From: Legionella quateirensis
GTDB lineage: Bacteria; Pseudomonadota; Gammaproteobacteria; Legionellales; Legionellaceae
Reading direction: 5' to 3'
Length of the DNA: 64,000 nucleotides
Assembly (NCBI RefSeq): GCF_001467955.1
Contig: NZ_LNYR01000003.1
Location: forward strand, 62,001 to 126,000
In this document: positions 53,321 through 62,371 of the stretch, piece after piece
Position numbering within the stretch: the stretch's first letter is position 1
How the letters are laid out: each line of letters opens with the position of its first letter
Notes under the pieces: generated by a model
What the model was told of the DNA's origin: nothing
Database searches by the model: none
What the model saw: the letters and a program-made list of their open reading frames with translations, nothing else
Made by a program: the position numbers and the translations under genes

Positions 53321-53382
53321 GTTGCATCACTGATTTCGGCTCTATTTAGATTATGTCGGGTTACCTATTTCAGTGATGCAAC
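53321..53382. repeat. 13-bp perfect inverted repeat at the end of the Rpn remnant
   Basis: GTTGCATCACTGA (53321-53333) faces TCAGTGATGCAAC (53370-53382). A related TGCAACGGAGTG occurs just before at about 53306 and TGCAACGGGAGTG at 53377, giving a partial direct repeat. The Rpn-like gene loses homology at about 53401, only a few bases beyond. The structure could be an insertion remnant or a recombination site. Confidence 0.55.
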
Positions 53383-53400
53383 GGGAGTGTACATAACTGG

Positions 53401-53698
53401 GTATTTAAGCAATCGAAAAGGCATTAATGGATCAGGTTTGGATTGATGCTCTAAAAGAAAATAAAGATAGGCTTTTTTATTGTCTATCGTTGTTTTATAA
53501 CACATCAACTTCAGACTCTTGACGTACCTCATTAATATAGGAGCGAGGCTGCATTTCTAATTTAGAAAAATCAATGCGCTCGCGTTATCATGTGGCAACC
53601 AAGCGTTCAAAAAATCACGTGCAACCCGAATGTCTGCCATAGCTGTTCGAAAAAATTGATCGTGTGGGTTAGTAATTTTGGTTTTTATTTTTATTCAT
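53401..53698 (-). pseudogene. Frameshifted Rpn-family recombination-promoting nuclease/transposase
   Basis: Reading the minus strand in three frames gives HDQFFRTAMADIRVARDFLN, then RIDFSKLEMQPRSYINEVRQ, then TTIDNKKAYLYFLLEHQSKP and LMPFRLLKY, a colinear match to the Rpn (transposase_31) N-terminal region. At least three frame changes separate these segments (near 53583, 53511 and in the A-run at the start). The gene ends abruptly at LLKY where the inverted repeat begins. Confidence 0.75.
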
Positions 53699-54013
53699 TC
53701 TGTGGCTGATCGAGATCTGAAATACCAGCCCCCGTATTATTGCTATTAATCAAATAAAAATTTCCCGAAAAGATTATTTTTTTGATGATTTATATGGAAT
53801 TATGGTGTAGCAACTTCAAGAAGACTGGCTGATATTTTTGGACCTTCCAACTATAATATTTAAGAGTAGTGATAGCACTTTATCATAAATAAAAACCATA
53901 TTCTATTGATAGTAAAAACAAGGGATTTTAAAAAAGGGTAAAATTTATCACAAGGGTGTACCCTTGTGATATCGGAAAGTCCTTTTTTTGAAATTATGTG
54001 TGATCGCTCGGTA
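53699..54013. other. Noncoding gap with no recognised gene
   Basis: About 315 bases, very AT-rich, between the Rpn remnant and the 307-residue gene. A small dyad (ATCACAAGGGTGTACCCTTGTGAT at about 53948-53971) lies some 40 bases past the stop of the 307-residue gene and could terminate that operon. Confidence 0.45.
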
Positions 54014-54937
54014 TTAGCCATTGTTCTCTTGATTTTTTAGAGACTTTAATAAGAAAAGGCTGAAATCAAATAGCTGAATTTGTTTAAATAATTTCGAGAT
54101 CCTCATTGAGCGTTTATTATTACGGGGAAGGAAAATAATTGTTTGGTCATAAAACGGTCGTGGGGCAGGGTAAAATCCAACTGGAGCACCAAAATGTTCA
54201 CATTCTTCACTAATAAAGAACCAGTCTTTACTGTTTACAGAAAAAAGGTCAAATTGATTTAATAAAGAAAATACGGACTTTGCGTCTAAATGAACTGTAT
54301 ATAGTCTACCGCAAATAGGAATTTTTTTGTTTAATTTTAAGGCAAGATATCGAGCTGCTGAAAAATGATGAGATCCTCCACTATTACATAAATGAATGCG
54401 GTTGTTATCCCATGCATAACAATACAATGAAGGATTGTTGAGTACTCGTCCACCCTCCCACTGTAAATTTTTGTTTAAATTTTGTTCTGATATATCGGTG
54501 ATTAAATTATGGTTAACCGTTGTTGCGAAATTATCAAGGGTTTTAAACAGGCTCAAATCTGATTTTGATGCGCCAAGGCAATCAATATCGCGAATATCAC
54601 ACCACCAATTTTCTGTTTCATTAACTGTAACGATATATTCTAGTTCTGGAATATATTGTAGCGTTGAGTCGTATCTTTTCCTTAGATTCAGGGTATATTT
54701 TTTATCAAAATAAAAACCATCCCACTTGTTCCAATGAATTATTTGATCCGAGTTAGCCGTTTGGGGAGGTGTTTTTAATACCACTTGTAGCTGAGAGTGA
54801 CTTTTGATTTTTTTTATAAATCTTGATGGGTGTAAAAAACCTTCTTGTATCGAATCAACAATTAAATTAAGTACAGTCCCCATGCTTATCCTTTGTTTAG
54901 ACTTGCGTTTAACTAGCTCAAAATCTAATAATGCCAA
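54014..54937 (-). CDS. Unrecognised protein paired with a helicase, 307 aa
   Basis: I do not recognise the family with certainty. Visible parts are a conserved-looking core WWCDIRDIDCLGASKSDL, a segment RIHLCNSGGSHHFSAARYLALKL (Gly-Gly-Ser-His-His), and IPICGRLYTVHLDAKSVF. The GGSHHFSAARY run looks like a catalytic or metal-binding site. No signal peptide or membrane helix is seen. It is the downstream gene of the helicase (68 bases) on the same strand, likely co-transcribed. Confidence 0.65.
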   Translation of the reverse strand: MALLDFELVKRKSKQRISMGTVLNLIVDSIQEGFLHPSRFIKKIKSHSQLQVVLKTPPQTANSDQIIHWNKWDGFYFDKKYTLNLRKRYDSTLQYIPELEYIVTVNETENWWCDIRDIDCLGASKSDLSLFKTLDNFATTVNHNLITDISEQNLNKNLQWEGGRVLNNPSLYCYAWDNNRIHLCNSGGSHHFSAARYLALKLNKKIPICGRLYTVHLDAKSVFSLLNQFDLFSVNSKDWFFISEECEHFGAPVGFYPAPRPFYDQTIIFLPRNNKRSMRISKLFKQIQLFDFSLFLLKSLKNQENNG

Positions 54938-55005
54938 AGAAGTATTCCTTTTAATATTGATAAAATACTGTTTTTTTAGTTGTTTCCATTATATATCTAA
55001 AGTGT

Positions 55006-57504
55006 TTAGGTTTTTTTTGTTTTAAAAGGAGTTGTGTAGTTGGCTGTAATATCATTAGCCTCTAACTTGTATTGATTCAGACGTTGTTTGACAGTTTGAC
55101 TGTCTTCAAACTTATTATCAGTGGCTATAGATCTTATAAATTGACGAGCGTTATTAACTAACTTTTCTAATAAGTTCTTATTTATTATTTTTATATTTTT
55201 ACTTGGAGAACACGCATACTCAAAACAAGCAGATAAATGAATCATAATAGGTACACATTTAGCACCATTGCCATAATTGTTATTAAACCAAATTTCAGAA
55301 CCATTCAGCTGGTTACAATCGTGTTTACAAATAAGATCCGTAGTTGCACCATTTTTACATTCAATAACTAAAAATTTTAAATCATCCAATAGCCAGAGAT
55401 TATCTGGTCCTTTTCCATAATCATTTTCTGGGCGTTGGCCTATAAAGCCAAGAAGGTATGCTAAATCTTTAAAAGCATCTTCAAATATATTTGCAGTGCC
55501 TTCACTAAATATAAGTTTTGAAAATACTCCCTCTGCATAGATAATAAGTTTGTTCCCATCTTTAAATTTTTCTTTTAAATAGGTAGAACATTGTATTGCT
55601 TGTGATCCGGTATGATTTTGTAGTGGTCTATAACAGATGCCTTCGATTGGTTTAAGAACCCTTAAATTATCAGATATAGCGGATAACTGAGTTTTTTGCG
55701 ATTCCACCTTATCGTACTTGTTTATATATTCTGACATATATTGTTTTAACACGCCTCTTAATAAAGGATCTTCATTTGACCTATTGATTTCATTCAAAAT
55801 TCTATTTGCTGCTTCTTGTGGTTTCCCAGAGCGATCTAAATCGTAAGCCTCTCTTAAAGCTATTTTTATTGGGTCAGTTTTATTTTGATTAGAATAATTT
55901 AAGTCTGCCATAATACCCCTGCTTAACTTAACCCATTGAGGATCCCTTTTTAGACAGTAGTTTATGACGGTTTTAATCTCATCAGCTCCCTTTTCTTTTA
56001 TTTGGTCTGCTATTTGCTCTGATAGTTCTAATTGAGCCTTTGTCGCGGGTGAAAATAGTTCTAAAGTTTCGCCCGTATAAAGCTGAGAAGTAAGATCTTT
56101 CCCCATAAGAAAAATGACGCAATAATCATCATTAGATCTAATTCCTCTCCCCATCCCCTGTTCCACTTTATGAACTATTTGATTTACTCTGTTCGAACTA
56201 CCCGCAAGTTCACTCTGGCGAATTTTATCAATATTATTTCTGGCTGCTGGTAATCCATCTATAACTAACAATCGGCAAGCATTTTCGGGTAAATCAATCC
56301 CATCATATTTGTTAACTAAAATAGTTAATCCAATATGAGTCGTTTTAAGTTGTTCAATTCCATGAAGTATACTGTCTTTATTTAAAATGAGATTCGCCGC
56401 ATCCTCCCAAAACTCCACTCGCTTGTTAGAAGGGACAATTACTACTACGTTATATTCTTTGGCTAATTCCAAACATAATGCTTTAACATCACTATCAAAC
56501 ATATTGGTGTTAAGAGCTTGTGGTAGTAAGATTAATCTGTCACCTACATCTCCCGCTGAATCTGGTGTGATTGGGGTATTAAGGTATTGGGGGCTTACAC
56601 CAAAATGGGTGGTTAAGACGCTATCGTCCGATAATGTGGCAGTCATAAATATTTTTCTTGATGCATTACTCAGAGATGGAATCACATCGATTGGAATACA
56701 ATTACTTGTAATTTCAATGGTATTCTTACTAATTACGCAACTACATCGCTCTAAATTTTCTTTAATCAATGCCCATTTAAATTTTATTTCTTCATGATTT
56801 TTGTTTTCAATTAAAACCTGCATTACATTACTTAGATTTTCTTGCCAGTTCCAATATGGGATTAAGATGTAGGCAAAAGGATCCCCTGATTTAATCTCCA
56901 AATATTTTGCTTCTGACTGCCTTTTCATTGCCTCTTCAAAAATACTATATATTTTTTTATGTGCTGGGTTAGAGGATGATACATTCAAAGTGAATTGTTC
57001 TTCGACTGTATTTACGCATGCATGGGCATCATCAATAAGGATCGTTTTAATGGGTATTTTGGTTCCTTCATCCCCAACTCCAAATACTGATTTCCCGTTA
57101 ATTAATTTATATATATTAGTTACTAAAATTGCTTTCCCTTTTAAAAAACTCTCATTTTCAGGGTTGTCGACTGCATTTAATCCAAGATCTTTTGCTTCGG
57201 ATAAAACTTGCTCTACTAAAAAATTATCTGGAACAATGTAAACTACAGGACCTTTCTTCTCATTCAGGCAACTTTTTAAAATTAAAAGACCAACCACTGT
57301 TTTACCGCCGCCTGTATTCATTTTTATGACCAGGTTTCGTTCCTCTTTTCGGTCAAACCACTTGCTCCATACTTGAGATTGCACATCGCGGGGGTAATGA
57401 AATTTGTTTGATTTTTTATTGGGTAACGCATTAAAAATTTCTCTCGGCTTTAAAACAGTATCAACAGTTTGTCCCGTACCCAGTTTGGAAAAATCTAATG
57501 CCAT
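55006..57504 (-). CDS. SF2 DEAD/DEAH-like helicase with a nuclease-like C-terminus, 832 aa
   Basis: Motif I is VIKMNTGGGKTVVGL (about residue 65), motif II LIDDAHACV (DDAH), motif III FMTATLSDD and motif VI VEQGMGRGIRSNDDY, so an ATP-dependent helicase of the XPD/DinG-like type, but without a visible Fe-S Cys cluster. Past residue about 660, GPDNLWLLDDLKFLVIECKNG fits a PD-(D/E)XK nuclease core (D at DDL, ExK at ECK). It starts with MALDFSKLGTG. Helicase-nuclease fusions of this size are typical of anti-phage systems. With the downstream gene it forms a two-gene unit next to a HigBA pair. Confidence 0.78.
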   Translation of the reverse strand: MALDFSKLGTGQTVDTVLKPREIFNALPNKKSNKFHYPRDVQSQVWSKWFDRKEERNLVIKMNTGGGKTVVGLLILKSCLNEKKGPVVYIVPDNFLVEQVLSEAKDLGLNAVDNPENESFLKGKAILVTNIYKLINGKSVFGVGDEGTKIPIKTILIDDAHACVNTVEEQFTLNVSSSNPAHKKIYSIFEEAMKRQSEAKYLEIKSGDPFAYILIPYWNWQENLSNVMQVLIENKNHEEIKFKWALIKENLERCSCVISKNTIEITSNCIPIDVIPSLSNASRKIFMTATLSDDSVLTTHFGVSPQYLNTPITPDSAGDVGDRLILLPQALNTNMFDSDVKALCLELAKEYNVVVIVPSNKRVEFWEDAANLILNKDSILHGIEQLKTTHIGLTILVNKYDGIDLPENACRLLVIDGLPAARNNIDKIRQSELAGSSNRVNQIVHKVEQGMGRGIRSNDDYCVIFLMGKDLTSQLYTGETLELFSPATKAQLELSEQIADQIKEKGADEIKTVINYCLKRDPQWVKLSRGIMADLNYSNQNKTDPIKIALREAYDLDRSGKPQEAANRILNEINRSNEDPLLRGVLKQYMSEYINKYDKVESQKTQLSAISDNLRVLKPIEGICYRPLQNHTGSQAIQCSTYLKEKFKDGNKLIIYAEGVFSKLIFSEGTANIFEDAFKDLAYLLGFIGQRPENDYGKGPDNLWLLDDLKFLVIECKNGATTDLICKHDCNQLNGSEIWFNNNYGNGAKCVPIMIHLSACFEYACSPSKNIKIINKNLLEKLVNNARQFIRSIATDNKFEDSQTVKQRLNQYKLEANDITANYTTPFKTKKT

Positions 57505-57552
57505 TTAATATCCTTTAAAGTTTACTGTTAATCCATATTGGCCAAAGAGTAA

Positions 57553-57843
57553 TTAGGCCTGTAATTGCAATTTTAAGTGCATGTTCAGCGCATCAGCAAC
57601 CTTCACCAGGGTCTCTAATGAAGGGATAAATGAACTATTGCCACTTTCAAGGCGAGAAATAACAGATTGTTTGGTTCCAATTTTACTGGCCAATTCAGAT
57701 TGCGTCATATGTCGCTTTTTACGGGCATTTACAATCATTACTGCTATATTATTAATAATTTGCTCACGCTCATAGTGCTTGGCAAATTCTTCATCTTGAT
57801 TGATTTTATCGTTAATAAATTCATTTAAGGTAAGTGCTTTCAT
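57553..57843 (-). CDS. higA: HigA-type XRE antitoxin, 96 aa
   Basis: The HTH is VNARKKRHMTQSELASKIGTKQ and VISRLESGNSSFIPSLETLVKVADAL, a standard Xre domain near the C-terminus with a short N-terminal helix. It follows the toxin, overlapping it by 23 bases. It may repress the pair. Confidence 0.88.
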   Translation of the reverse strand: MKALTLNEFINDKINQDEEFAKHYEREQIINNIAVMIVNARKKRHMTQSELASKIGTKQSVISRLESGNSSFIPSLETLVKVADALNMHLKLQLQA

Positions 57844-58174
57844 GATCGTATACCTCCATCATTCGTTTTTCAGCCAGTTCAATTTCTTGCTTTGGCGCTT
57901 TTTGTGATTGTTTTTTATAGGCATGTAAAAGAACGATGATTTCTTTTTGAATGCACACATAAAAAAACCGATAACCACTGCGCGATGTTTTAATTTTAAT
58001 TTCCCAAAGCGAGCCTTTTATTTGCCTGAATTGCACCCGTGGGCTATCAAAACCCAGTTCTTCAACACTCTGTAAACAACCAGCAAGTCGCGCTATTTCA
58101 TCGGACGGTAAATCATTTAGAAATTCCGCCACGGGGTTTTTGCCCGATTTTTTTTGATAAAATTTTATTTTCAT
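57821..58174 (-). CDS. higB: HigB-type (Gp49-like) toxin, 117 aa
   Basis: FYQKKSGKNPVAEFLNDLPSDE, then QIKGSLWEIKIKTSRSGYRFFYV and the C-terminal LLHAYKKQSQKAPKQEIELAEKRM are the Gp49/HigB family. The toxin is the upstream gene. These are mRNA interferases in the RelE superfamily. Confidence 0.88.
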   Translation of the reverse strand: MKIKFYQKKSGKNPVAEFLNDLPSDEIARLAGCLQSVEELGFDSPRVQFRQIKGSLWEIKIKTSRSGYRFFYVCIQKEIIVLLHAYKKQSQKAPKQEIELAEKRMMEVYDHESTYLK

Positions 58175-58222
58175 ATTAATTTATAGCATAAATGTGATAA
58201 TTTGGAAAGTATTTAACTAAAC

Positions 58223-59032
58223 TTAATCCATGGATTTTAGTTTATTGCTTAACGTTTCCGAGTTATTCAATGATTCTAGTTTATCGAGCAGTTCCTTGAT
58301 TGGTCTATGATTTTTTAGTAAAGGGTTTGCCCACAAAAACAAGATATCGTCGTCAGTTAATATTTTTTGCACTATATCTGGCTTTTCCTCCAGTAAAATC
58401 TCTACAGCACAAGCTACTAACCATTTCGAGGTTGATAGTTCACCTTTTGCGATTTCCTCAATAGTTTTTGGAGCAATACTTTTATCTTTACTAAAAAGCA
58501 TCCTGGCTTTTTGGTGCAGTTTTTCTGATTTATTGTGAATGGATAATAATTCAGAGAATACCGCCTGAATTTTCAAAGAAACATCTGTTTTTACATTTTC
58601 GGAAAGTCCTAGTTGATTAAGCAGTGTCAGCGCTTGTTGTTTTTTTTCATCAGGAAGGCTTGCTGTCTTTATTTTAAGTTGCCCAATAGCGGCACTTATC
58701 ATGGCATCATAAACATTCAAGTCGATGTGATCTTCAAAACATAACTTGCTTAGTTCATCAATAGCATCAATAAAGCTACCGGGTAATCGAATTCTAAAAT
58801 CTTTTTGCTCGGACAGAGCCTTTGTGGAAAAGTAATGCTCAATAGCCACTAGATTATTCATGTAGTGCTTTAATTCAATGGTTTCTTCCTGGCTTAATTT
58901 ATCCCAGCTATCGAATTCATCGCAGTTATTTGCTTGAAATGAGCCATAGGTTGTTTTTTTATCGGCTGATTGCACGTGAACTCTAGGTGGTTTATTCATG
59001 TTTGCTTTAACGGCAAACGATAATTTTTTCAT
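58223..59032 (-). CDS. Hypothetical protein, 269 aa
   Basis: No family recognised. The start MKKLSFAVKANMNKPPRVHV looks like a short extended lead with basic residues. The rest is mainly helical, with FRIRLPGSFIDAIDELSKLC and ALTLLNQLGLSENVKTD. No signal peptide or membrane helix. It is upstream of a Leu/Lys-rich region of small conjugative-element genes. Confidence 0.55.
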   Translation of the reverse strand: MKKLSFAVKANMNKPPRVHVQSADKKTTYGSFQANNCDEFDSWDKLSQEETIELKHYMNNLVAIEHYFSTKALSEQKDFRIRLPGSFIDAIDELSKLCFEDHIDLNVYDAMISAAIGQLKIKTASLPDEKKQQALTLLNQLGLSENVKTDVSLKIQAVFSELLSIHNKSEKLHQKARMLFSKDKSIAPKTIEEIAKGELSTSKWLVACAVEILLEEKPDIVQKILTDDDILFLWANPLLKNHRPIKELLDKLESLNNSETLSNKLKSMD

Positions 59033-59084
59033 GAATCTACTCCTGTTAATGGCCTACTCCCCACAGTAGGGAGTAGGGCAATAG

Positions 59085-59408
59085 TCAGTATTTATAATCG
59101 GGTATTCTTTCTATTCTGTTATCAATGAATTCAACCAGTTGATCGCAAAATACTCCTTTCATCGGTTTATAGGGTATCACTGGCCACACCAGCATGTCTG
59201 AGAAGTCTTTGTTAAGGTAAAAGGAAATATTGTATAAGTCTTGCGCCTCATCCAACTCGATACAGACAAAACCATCTAAATAACGCGCATGAACTCTTAT
59301 AGCAAGCGCATTAGACGATAGTTCATACCATTTAGATACGCCCCACGACCAAACGATCGCTTTATTCGTGTGCAGCAATTGTTGTTGGATAATTTCTGGA
59401 ATAGTCAT
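59085..59408 (-). CDS. Hypothetical protein, 107 aa
   Basis: MTIPEIIQQQLLHTNKAIVWSWGVSKW and CIELDEAQDLYNISFYLNKDFSDMLVW give a small alpha/beta protein of the type found beside DUF932 genes on conjugative elements. No function known to me. It is divergent from the DUF932 gene. Confidence 0.6.
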   Translation of the reverse strand: MTIPEIIQQQLLHTNKAIVWSWGVSKWYELSSNALAIRVHARYLDGFVCIELDEAQDLYNISFYLNKDFSDMLVWPVIPYKPMKGVFCDQLVEFIDNRIERIPDYKY

Positions 59409-59485
59409 TGTGTTCTCCTATGTTTTTACTATGTGTCATTAAGACAAGAACAGTATAACAAGGGTAGCAAGAAATTTCAATTACT

Positions 59486-59524
59486 TTTATAAACTATATT
59501 TATAAGATTAATTTATAAAAATAG
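59486..59524. repeat. Three 13-bp direct repeats
   Basis: TTTATAA begins units at 59486, 59499 and 59512, exactly 13 bases apart; each unit is TTTATAA followed by six A/T-rich bases. They lie directly before the -35 box of the DUF932 gene. This could be an iteron-like regulator array. Confidence 0.55.
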
Positions 59525-59553
59525 TTGACAACTATAAGCTTTTTTGAGATACT
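59525..59553 (+). promoter_or_regulatory. Promoter of the DUF932 gene
   Basis: TTGACA (59525-59530) and GATACT (59548-59553), spacing 17. The start codon is at 59600. Confidence 0.6.
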
Positions 59554-59599
59554 GTATTTGTTCCTTGAGAACAATAGTAAAAACATAGGAGAAAACATC

Positions 59600-60403
59600 A
59601 TGTTACCCATTTTATCAAAAGAAAAACTATTTAAATTAGCCCCTTCCATATTCACACAAGAAAGTTCCCACAAAACAAGTGCTCAGTACTCACCTATCTC
59701 AACAGAGCAAATCATTGAAAAATTAATGTCAGAAGGATTTTTTCCAACTTGGGCAACTCAGACCAAAAGCCTTAGTCAAGAATCGAAAGCATTTGCAAAA
59801 CACATGCTCCGTTTTCAACGCCATGATGTCATGCAAAATAATCAGGGGCTTTATCCAGAGCTTGTTCTTATTAATTCTCATGATGGCCTGTCTTCTTATC
59901 GCCTAATGGCGGGTCTTTTTCGGGTTGTGTGTGGTAATGGAATGATTGCGGGACAATCCTATGACGAAATTAGAATTAAACATCAGGGAGATGTTGTTGG
60001 AAATGTTATTGAAGGTACTTATAAGGTGATTGAAACCGCGAACAAGATGCTCGATGTATCAGATGATATGGCTTCAATTCATTTAAACGATACTGAAAAG
60101 ATGATTTTTGCCGAAGCTGCCCATTCTCTAAAATTTTCTGATGATGAGGGCGCAATGATTGTAGCTCCTGAGCGTTTATTGCAACCAAGGCGTTATGTGG
60201 ATCAAAAAGATAATGATTTGTTTACGGTGTTTAATGTCCTGCAAGAAAATTTAATTAAAGGAGGGATCCGTGGCCATCGTTTAAATAAATACGGTTACAC
60301 CACTCGAACAAAAACGAGAGAAGTAAAAGCCATTGATCAAAATGTGAAATTAAATCGTGCGTTGTGGACGTTCACCGAAAAAATGATGGAAATAAAAAGG
60401 TAA
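59600..60403 (+). CDS. DUF932 protein, 267 aa
   Basis: The ATG at 59600 is preceded by AGGAGAAAACATC; an upstream start would add 25 residues. FQRHDVMQNNQGLYPELVLINSHDGLSSYRLMAGLFRVVCGNGM is the DUF932 signature, with the S-Y-x-L-x-x-G-L-x-R-x-x-C-x-N-G-M block. Family members occur on plasmids, phages and integrative elements. Their function is unknown, although some have been linked to recombination. Confidence 0.88.
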   Translation: MLPILSKEKLFKLAPSIFTQESSHKTSAQYSPISTEQIIEKLMSEGFFPTWATQTKSLSQESKAFAKHMLRFQRHDVMQNNQGLYPELVLINSHDGLSSYRLMAGLFRVVCGNGMIAGQSYDEIRIKHQGDVVGNVIEGTYKVIETANKMLDVSDDMASIHLNDTEKMIFAEAAHSLKFSDDEGAMIVAPERLLQPRRYVDQKDNDLFTVFNVLQENLIKGGIRGHRLNKYGYTTRTKTREVKAIDQNVKLNRALWTFTEKMMEIKR

Positions 60404-60489
60404 CGGAATTTTTTTAGAGGCAAAGAACAATCTCTTTGCCTGATCCTGAAAATAGCGTGATAACAACAGCAAGATGAAAGGAACATTTG

Positions 60490-60753
60490 ATGAAATTAAG
60501 ACTATACCACGGACGCAATACCCCAGAACAAGAAATGGATGATTGGGGCTTTGAAGGAGCAACACTTAACGGTGTTGATGGGATTATATGGACTTATGGA
60601 GTGCTACGAGTGTTTTTTGTCAATGATAGCTCCTTAACGATAGCTAAGGATTTAACGGGATGGGATGAACTAGGGGATGGTTTAGAAATGTGTGTTTATG
60701 AGGACTTAATTAAAACCAAAGAGGGGTACTTTGGGGATTGGGAATTAATTTGA
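60490..60753 (+). CDS. Conserved small protein of conjugative elements, 87 aa
   Basis: MKLRLYHGRNTPEQEMDDWGF, then GVDGIIWTYGVLRVFFV and a C-terminal FGDWEL match a small family found next to DUF932 genes on integrative conjugative elements and plasmids. No activity is known. The ATG at 60490 was chosen over TTG 60487. AAAGGAACATTTG precedes it. Confidence 0.75.
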   Translation: MKLRLYHGRNTPEQEMDDWGFEGATLNGVDGIIWTYGVLRVFFVNDSSLTIAKDLTGWDELGDGLEMCVYEDLIKTKEGYFGDWELI

Positions 60754-60773
60754 ATATAAGTGGTATTTTATTG

Positions 60774-61055
60774 CTATTCTTTTTCCCTCCTTTTGTTAAT
60801 TTTATATCTTATATATGCGCTGATAATTAATAGTATGTTAATTGATAAGATCACAGAATAATAAAAAATTCTGTGATCTAAAATTAGAGCATCCAATTTA
60901 TTGATGATTAAAAATAAAAAAATCTTGATGTAAGAAAAAATAGCGTTAATATTAATCAGAATAATAATAAATAAAAATAACGCCACCTTCCGTTTTATTA
61001 AAGAAAAAAATAACATTATTGAATGTGCTTTTATTTGTAAGGATCTAATATTCAT
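60774..61055 (-). CDS. Small membrane protein, 93 aa
   Basis: Two or three hydrophobic segments (ALFLFIIILININAIFSYI, FYYSVILSINILLIISAYI) with charged ends (YKINKRREKE). Unknown family. It starts one base after the preceding gene on the minus strand, so it is likely co-transcribed with it. Confidence 0.55.
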   Translation of the reverse strand: MNIRSLQIKAHSIMLFFSLIKRKVALFLFIIILININAIFSYIKIFLFLIINKLDALILDHRIFYYSVILSINILLIISAYIRYKINKRREKE

Positions 61056-61056
61056 T

Positions 61057-61695
61057 CTAGGATAGTACCCTTCCTGATACCAATCCCACCGCTTCTAAGG
61101 GTATCGATTTTGAGTTCTCATTAGCGCAGTTTATGCCGTTAATTTTGGCAACTATAGTCCCTGATTGATAATCTGCTTTTAAAATGGAATCCGCAATTGC
61201 CGTGCAAGACATGAAATTAATGTTTATTTTAAATCGTAATTGATTTGGGTTATCAGAATCATGAAAAGGAGCCATGACGAATGCGCTGAAAATTGTACCC
61301 ATGGGTATCGATTTTGATTCCTTAATATCAGACGAGGTGAAATTAAAATTCTTTGTAACCACAACTTCCCCCATCTTGCTTTCTGACACATAAATTCTTT
61401 TTGACTCTGATGTGAGTTCATTTTTATGTTCGGCCAGCAGTTTTAGAGACTCATTTTTATTAATAAACGGGATAGGGATAAACCAATCCACAATGGTTAT
61501 CATGACCTTATCCAGAAAAGGAGGTTCAACACCATGAATTTTCGCGGCAATCTCGGACAACTCTTTTAGAGATATATAGGTTTGCTTTTCTTTTTGATCT
61601 AGTTTTGATTGAACTGAATAAGAGTGATAACCAAATAGACCAATAATAGTTAGTGGTATGATGTATTTACATGTAGTCCTAATACGGTTTTTCAC
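61057..61695 (-). CDS. Unknown secreted/anchored protein, 212 aa
   Basis: An N-terminal hydrophobic helix (YIIPLTIIGLFGYHSYSV) is followed by a periplasmic part with SIPMGTIFSAFVMAPFHDS and, near the end, GTIVAKINGINCANENSKS and AVGLVSGRVL. The C-terminal part has a faint similarity to TraB/VirB10-type domains (PMGT, then SGT..N.INC..E.V..VSG), but I do not claim membership. The start is GTG preceded by AGGGA. Confidence 0.5.
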   Translation of the reverse strand: MKNRIRTTCKYIIPLTIIGLFGYHSYSVQSKLDQKEKQTYISLKELSEIAAKIHGVEPPFLDKVMITIVDWFIPIPFINKNESLKLLAEHKNELTSESKRIYVSESKMGEVVVTKNFNFTSSDIKESKSIPMGTIFSAFVMAPFHDSDNPNQLRFKININFMSCTAIADSILKADYQSGTIVAKINGINCANENSKSIPLEAVGLVSGRVLS

Positions 61696-61755
61696 TCGGA
61701 TATCCCTTTTTTTTAATTGTATATTTACTAAATTTAATCCTAATGCGGAACAATA

Positions 61756-61971
61756 CTAAACGGATGAAATAGCCTGTTTCTTCTCTTTTCGATGTTGCTT
61801 CCATTCTTTATCTTTAGAAAAGATCATGATTGATGACTCTTCAAAAAAATAGCTAATATCATCAATGCCAACCCATAAGCAATATTCCTTAATTTCAGAA
61901 TAGATCTCTTTGCTTATTTCGATTTTAATTTTTTCTTTTTCAGGTGTTTTTTTTGCACTAATTAAAGCCAT
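61756..61971 (-). CDS. Small protein of the transfer region, 71 aa
   Basis: MALISAKKTPEKEKIKIEISKEIYSEI then KEYCLWVGIDDISYFFEES suggests a small RHH-like regulator: KIKIEISKEIYSEIKEYC resembles the strand-helix of an RHH. GGAG precedes ATG 61971. Function unknown. Confidence 0.6.
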   Translation of the reverse strand: MALISAKKTPEKEKIKIEISKEIYSEIKEYCLWVGIDDISYFFEESSIMIFSKDKEWKQHRKEKKQAISSV

Positions 61972-62059
61972 GGTATTCTCCAAAATTAACATAAATTTTA
62001 TAAAAAATTTAGTTTACTATATCAGTAAAAAAAGGACATAAAAATAAAAATCGAAACAA

Positions 62060-62371
62060 TTAATAGCGATTGGCAAACGGATCATAATTATTGCAATAAT
62101 TTGTAGATGAATAACTACGATAATTGTTGTCATGATTTCTATAATAATCATCAAATGAATTGCTAGAACCAAATGTATTACCATTTACATCCAGACAACC
62201 AATCATTGGCAGGCCGCTTGCAGGATTAATTTTTGTATCATTTGATTCAGAGTAAGAATGAAAAGAATGCCGTTTAGCATACACTGCCTTCTCTTCTTCA
62301 GTCCATTCACTATAGGGTCGAAAATGAATGATTTTAGCAATTTTTTTCAGAAATCTTTTTAATATATCCAT
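62060..62371 (-). CDS. Small conserved protein with NPASGLPMIG motif, 103 aa
   Basis: MDILKRFLKKIAKIIHFRPYSEWTEEEKAVYAKR is amphipathic. KINPASGLPMIGCLDVNGNTFGSS is a motif recurring in small proteins of conjugative and integrative elements. The C-terminus is rich in Asn, Tyr and Ser (YYRNHDNNYRSYSS). Function unknown. The ATG 62371 was chosen because the domain begins there. Confidence 0.6.
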   Translation of the reverse strand: MDILKRFLKKIAKIIHFRPYSEWTEEEKAVYAKRHSFHSYSESNDTKINPASGLPMIGCLDVNGNTFGSSNSFDDYYRNHDNNYRSYSSTNYCNNYDPFANRY

